Source: a virus. From it: a stretch of 30,539 nucleotides of DNA. Positions 30,539-30,539 of the stretch are shown here, one piece after another. The notes below the pieces were generated by a model that was given only the letters and a program-made list of their open reading frames with translations, ran no database searches and was not told where the DNA came from. The stretch lies in IMG/VR virus record IMGVR_UViG_3300009370_000119, positions 1-30,539 of that record, one strand, 5' to 3'. Numbering within the stretch: the stretch's first letter is position 1; each line of letters begins with the position of its first letter. Both the position numbers and the translations under genes were made by a program.

Positions 30539-30539
30539 T

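Overview
This window looks like part of the genome of a tailed double-stranded DNA phage (Caudoviricetes), probably from a marine or other aquatic setting. The evidence is a large terminase, a family A DNA polymerase with Leu at the position equivalent to E. coli Phe762, a primase-helicase of AEP plus SF3 type, a GH24 lysozyme, an amidase and a long run of virion-like genes. No integrase, tRNA, rRNA, insertion sequence or CRISPR array was seen. Portal, major capsid and an RNA polymerase are not recognisable here and may lie outside the window. The host cannot be named. Many starts lack a Shine-Dalgarno sequence, and GC content looks intermediate.

Layout. Positions 1-8038 run leftward. They hold the large terminase (6266-8038) and three large proteins (4230-6101, 2976-4226 and one running off the left edge to 2951) that look like internal virion or ejection-type proteins: Ala/Gly-rich, coiled-coil, and with low-complexity repeats. 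A divergent control region at 8039-8081 carries a promoter with a perfect 17-bp palindrome in its spacer.

Positions 8082-18955 form a tightly packed rightward replication and recombination operon. In order it holds an HTH protein (possible small terminase), two small proteins, a RuvC-like resolvase, a SNF2-type ATPase, small unknowns, a GIY-YIG/T5orf172 protein, a Cas4/RecB-like nuclease with four cysteines, a putative ssDNA-binding protein, PolA and a primase-helicase. Two structured non-coding segments interrupt it: a long hairpin at 11839-11910, and a 100-nt three-hairpin leader at 14631-14728 directly before polA.

This operon converges on a leftward block, with the last genes overlapping tail to tail at 18948-18955. 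The leftward block (30539 down to 18948) starts with virion-associated genes. These include two tandem paralogues, a large structural-type protein, a His-rich protein, a GT25-like glycosyltransferase, an adaptor-like protein and a LamG/arabinofuranosidase-fold tail-fibre candidate. It continues into a lysis cassette chained by 1-4 nt stop/start overlaps: two tiny holin-like membrane proteins, a coiled-coil protein overlapping a lipoprotein (spanin-like arrangement), a 37-residue membrane peptide, an Amidase_3 enzyme, an HExxE protein, a secreted protein and a GH24 lysozyme. A PD-(D/E)XK nuclease ends the block.

No single clearly new defence-type system stands out. The strongest leads are the two structured RNA regions in the replication operon, the operator-like palindrome at the divergent promoter, the double-endolysin cassette with unannotated micro-proteins, the paralogous small proteins near the two ends of the replication operon, and the pre-toxin-like head of the 623-residue virion protein.
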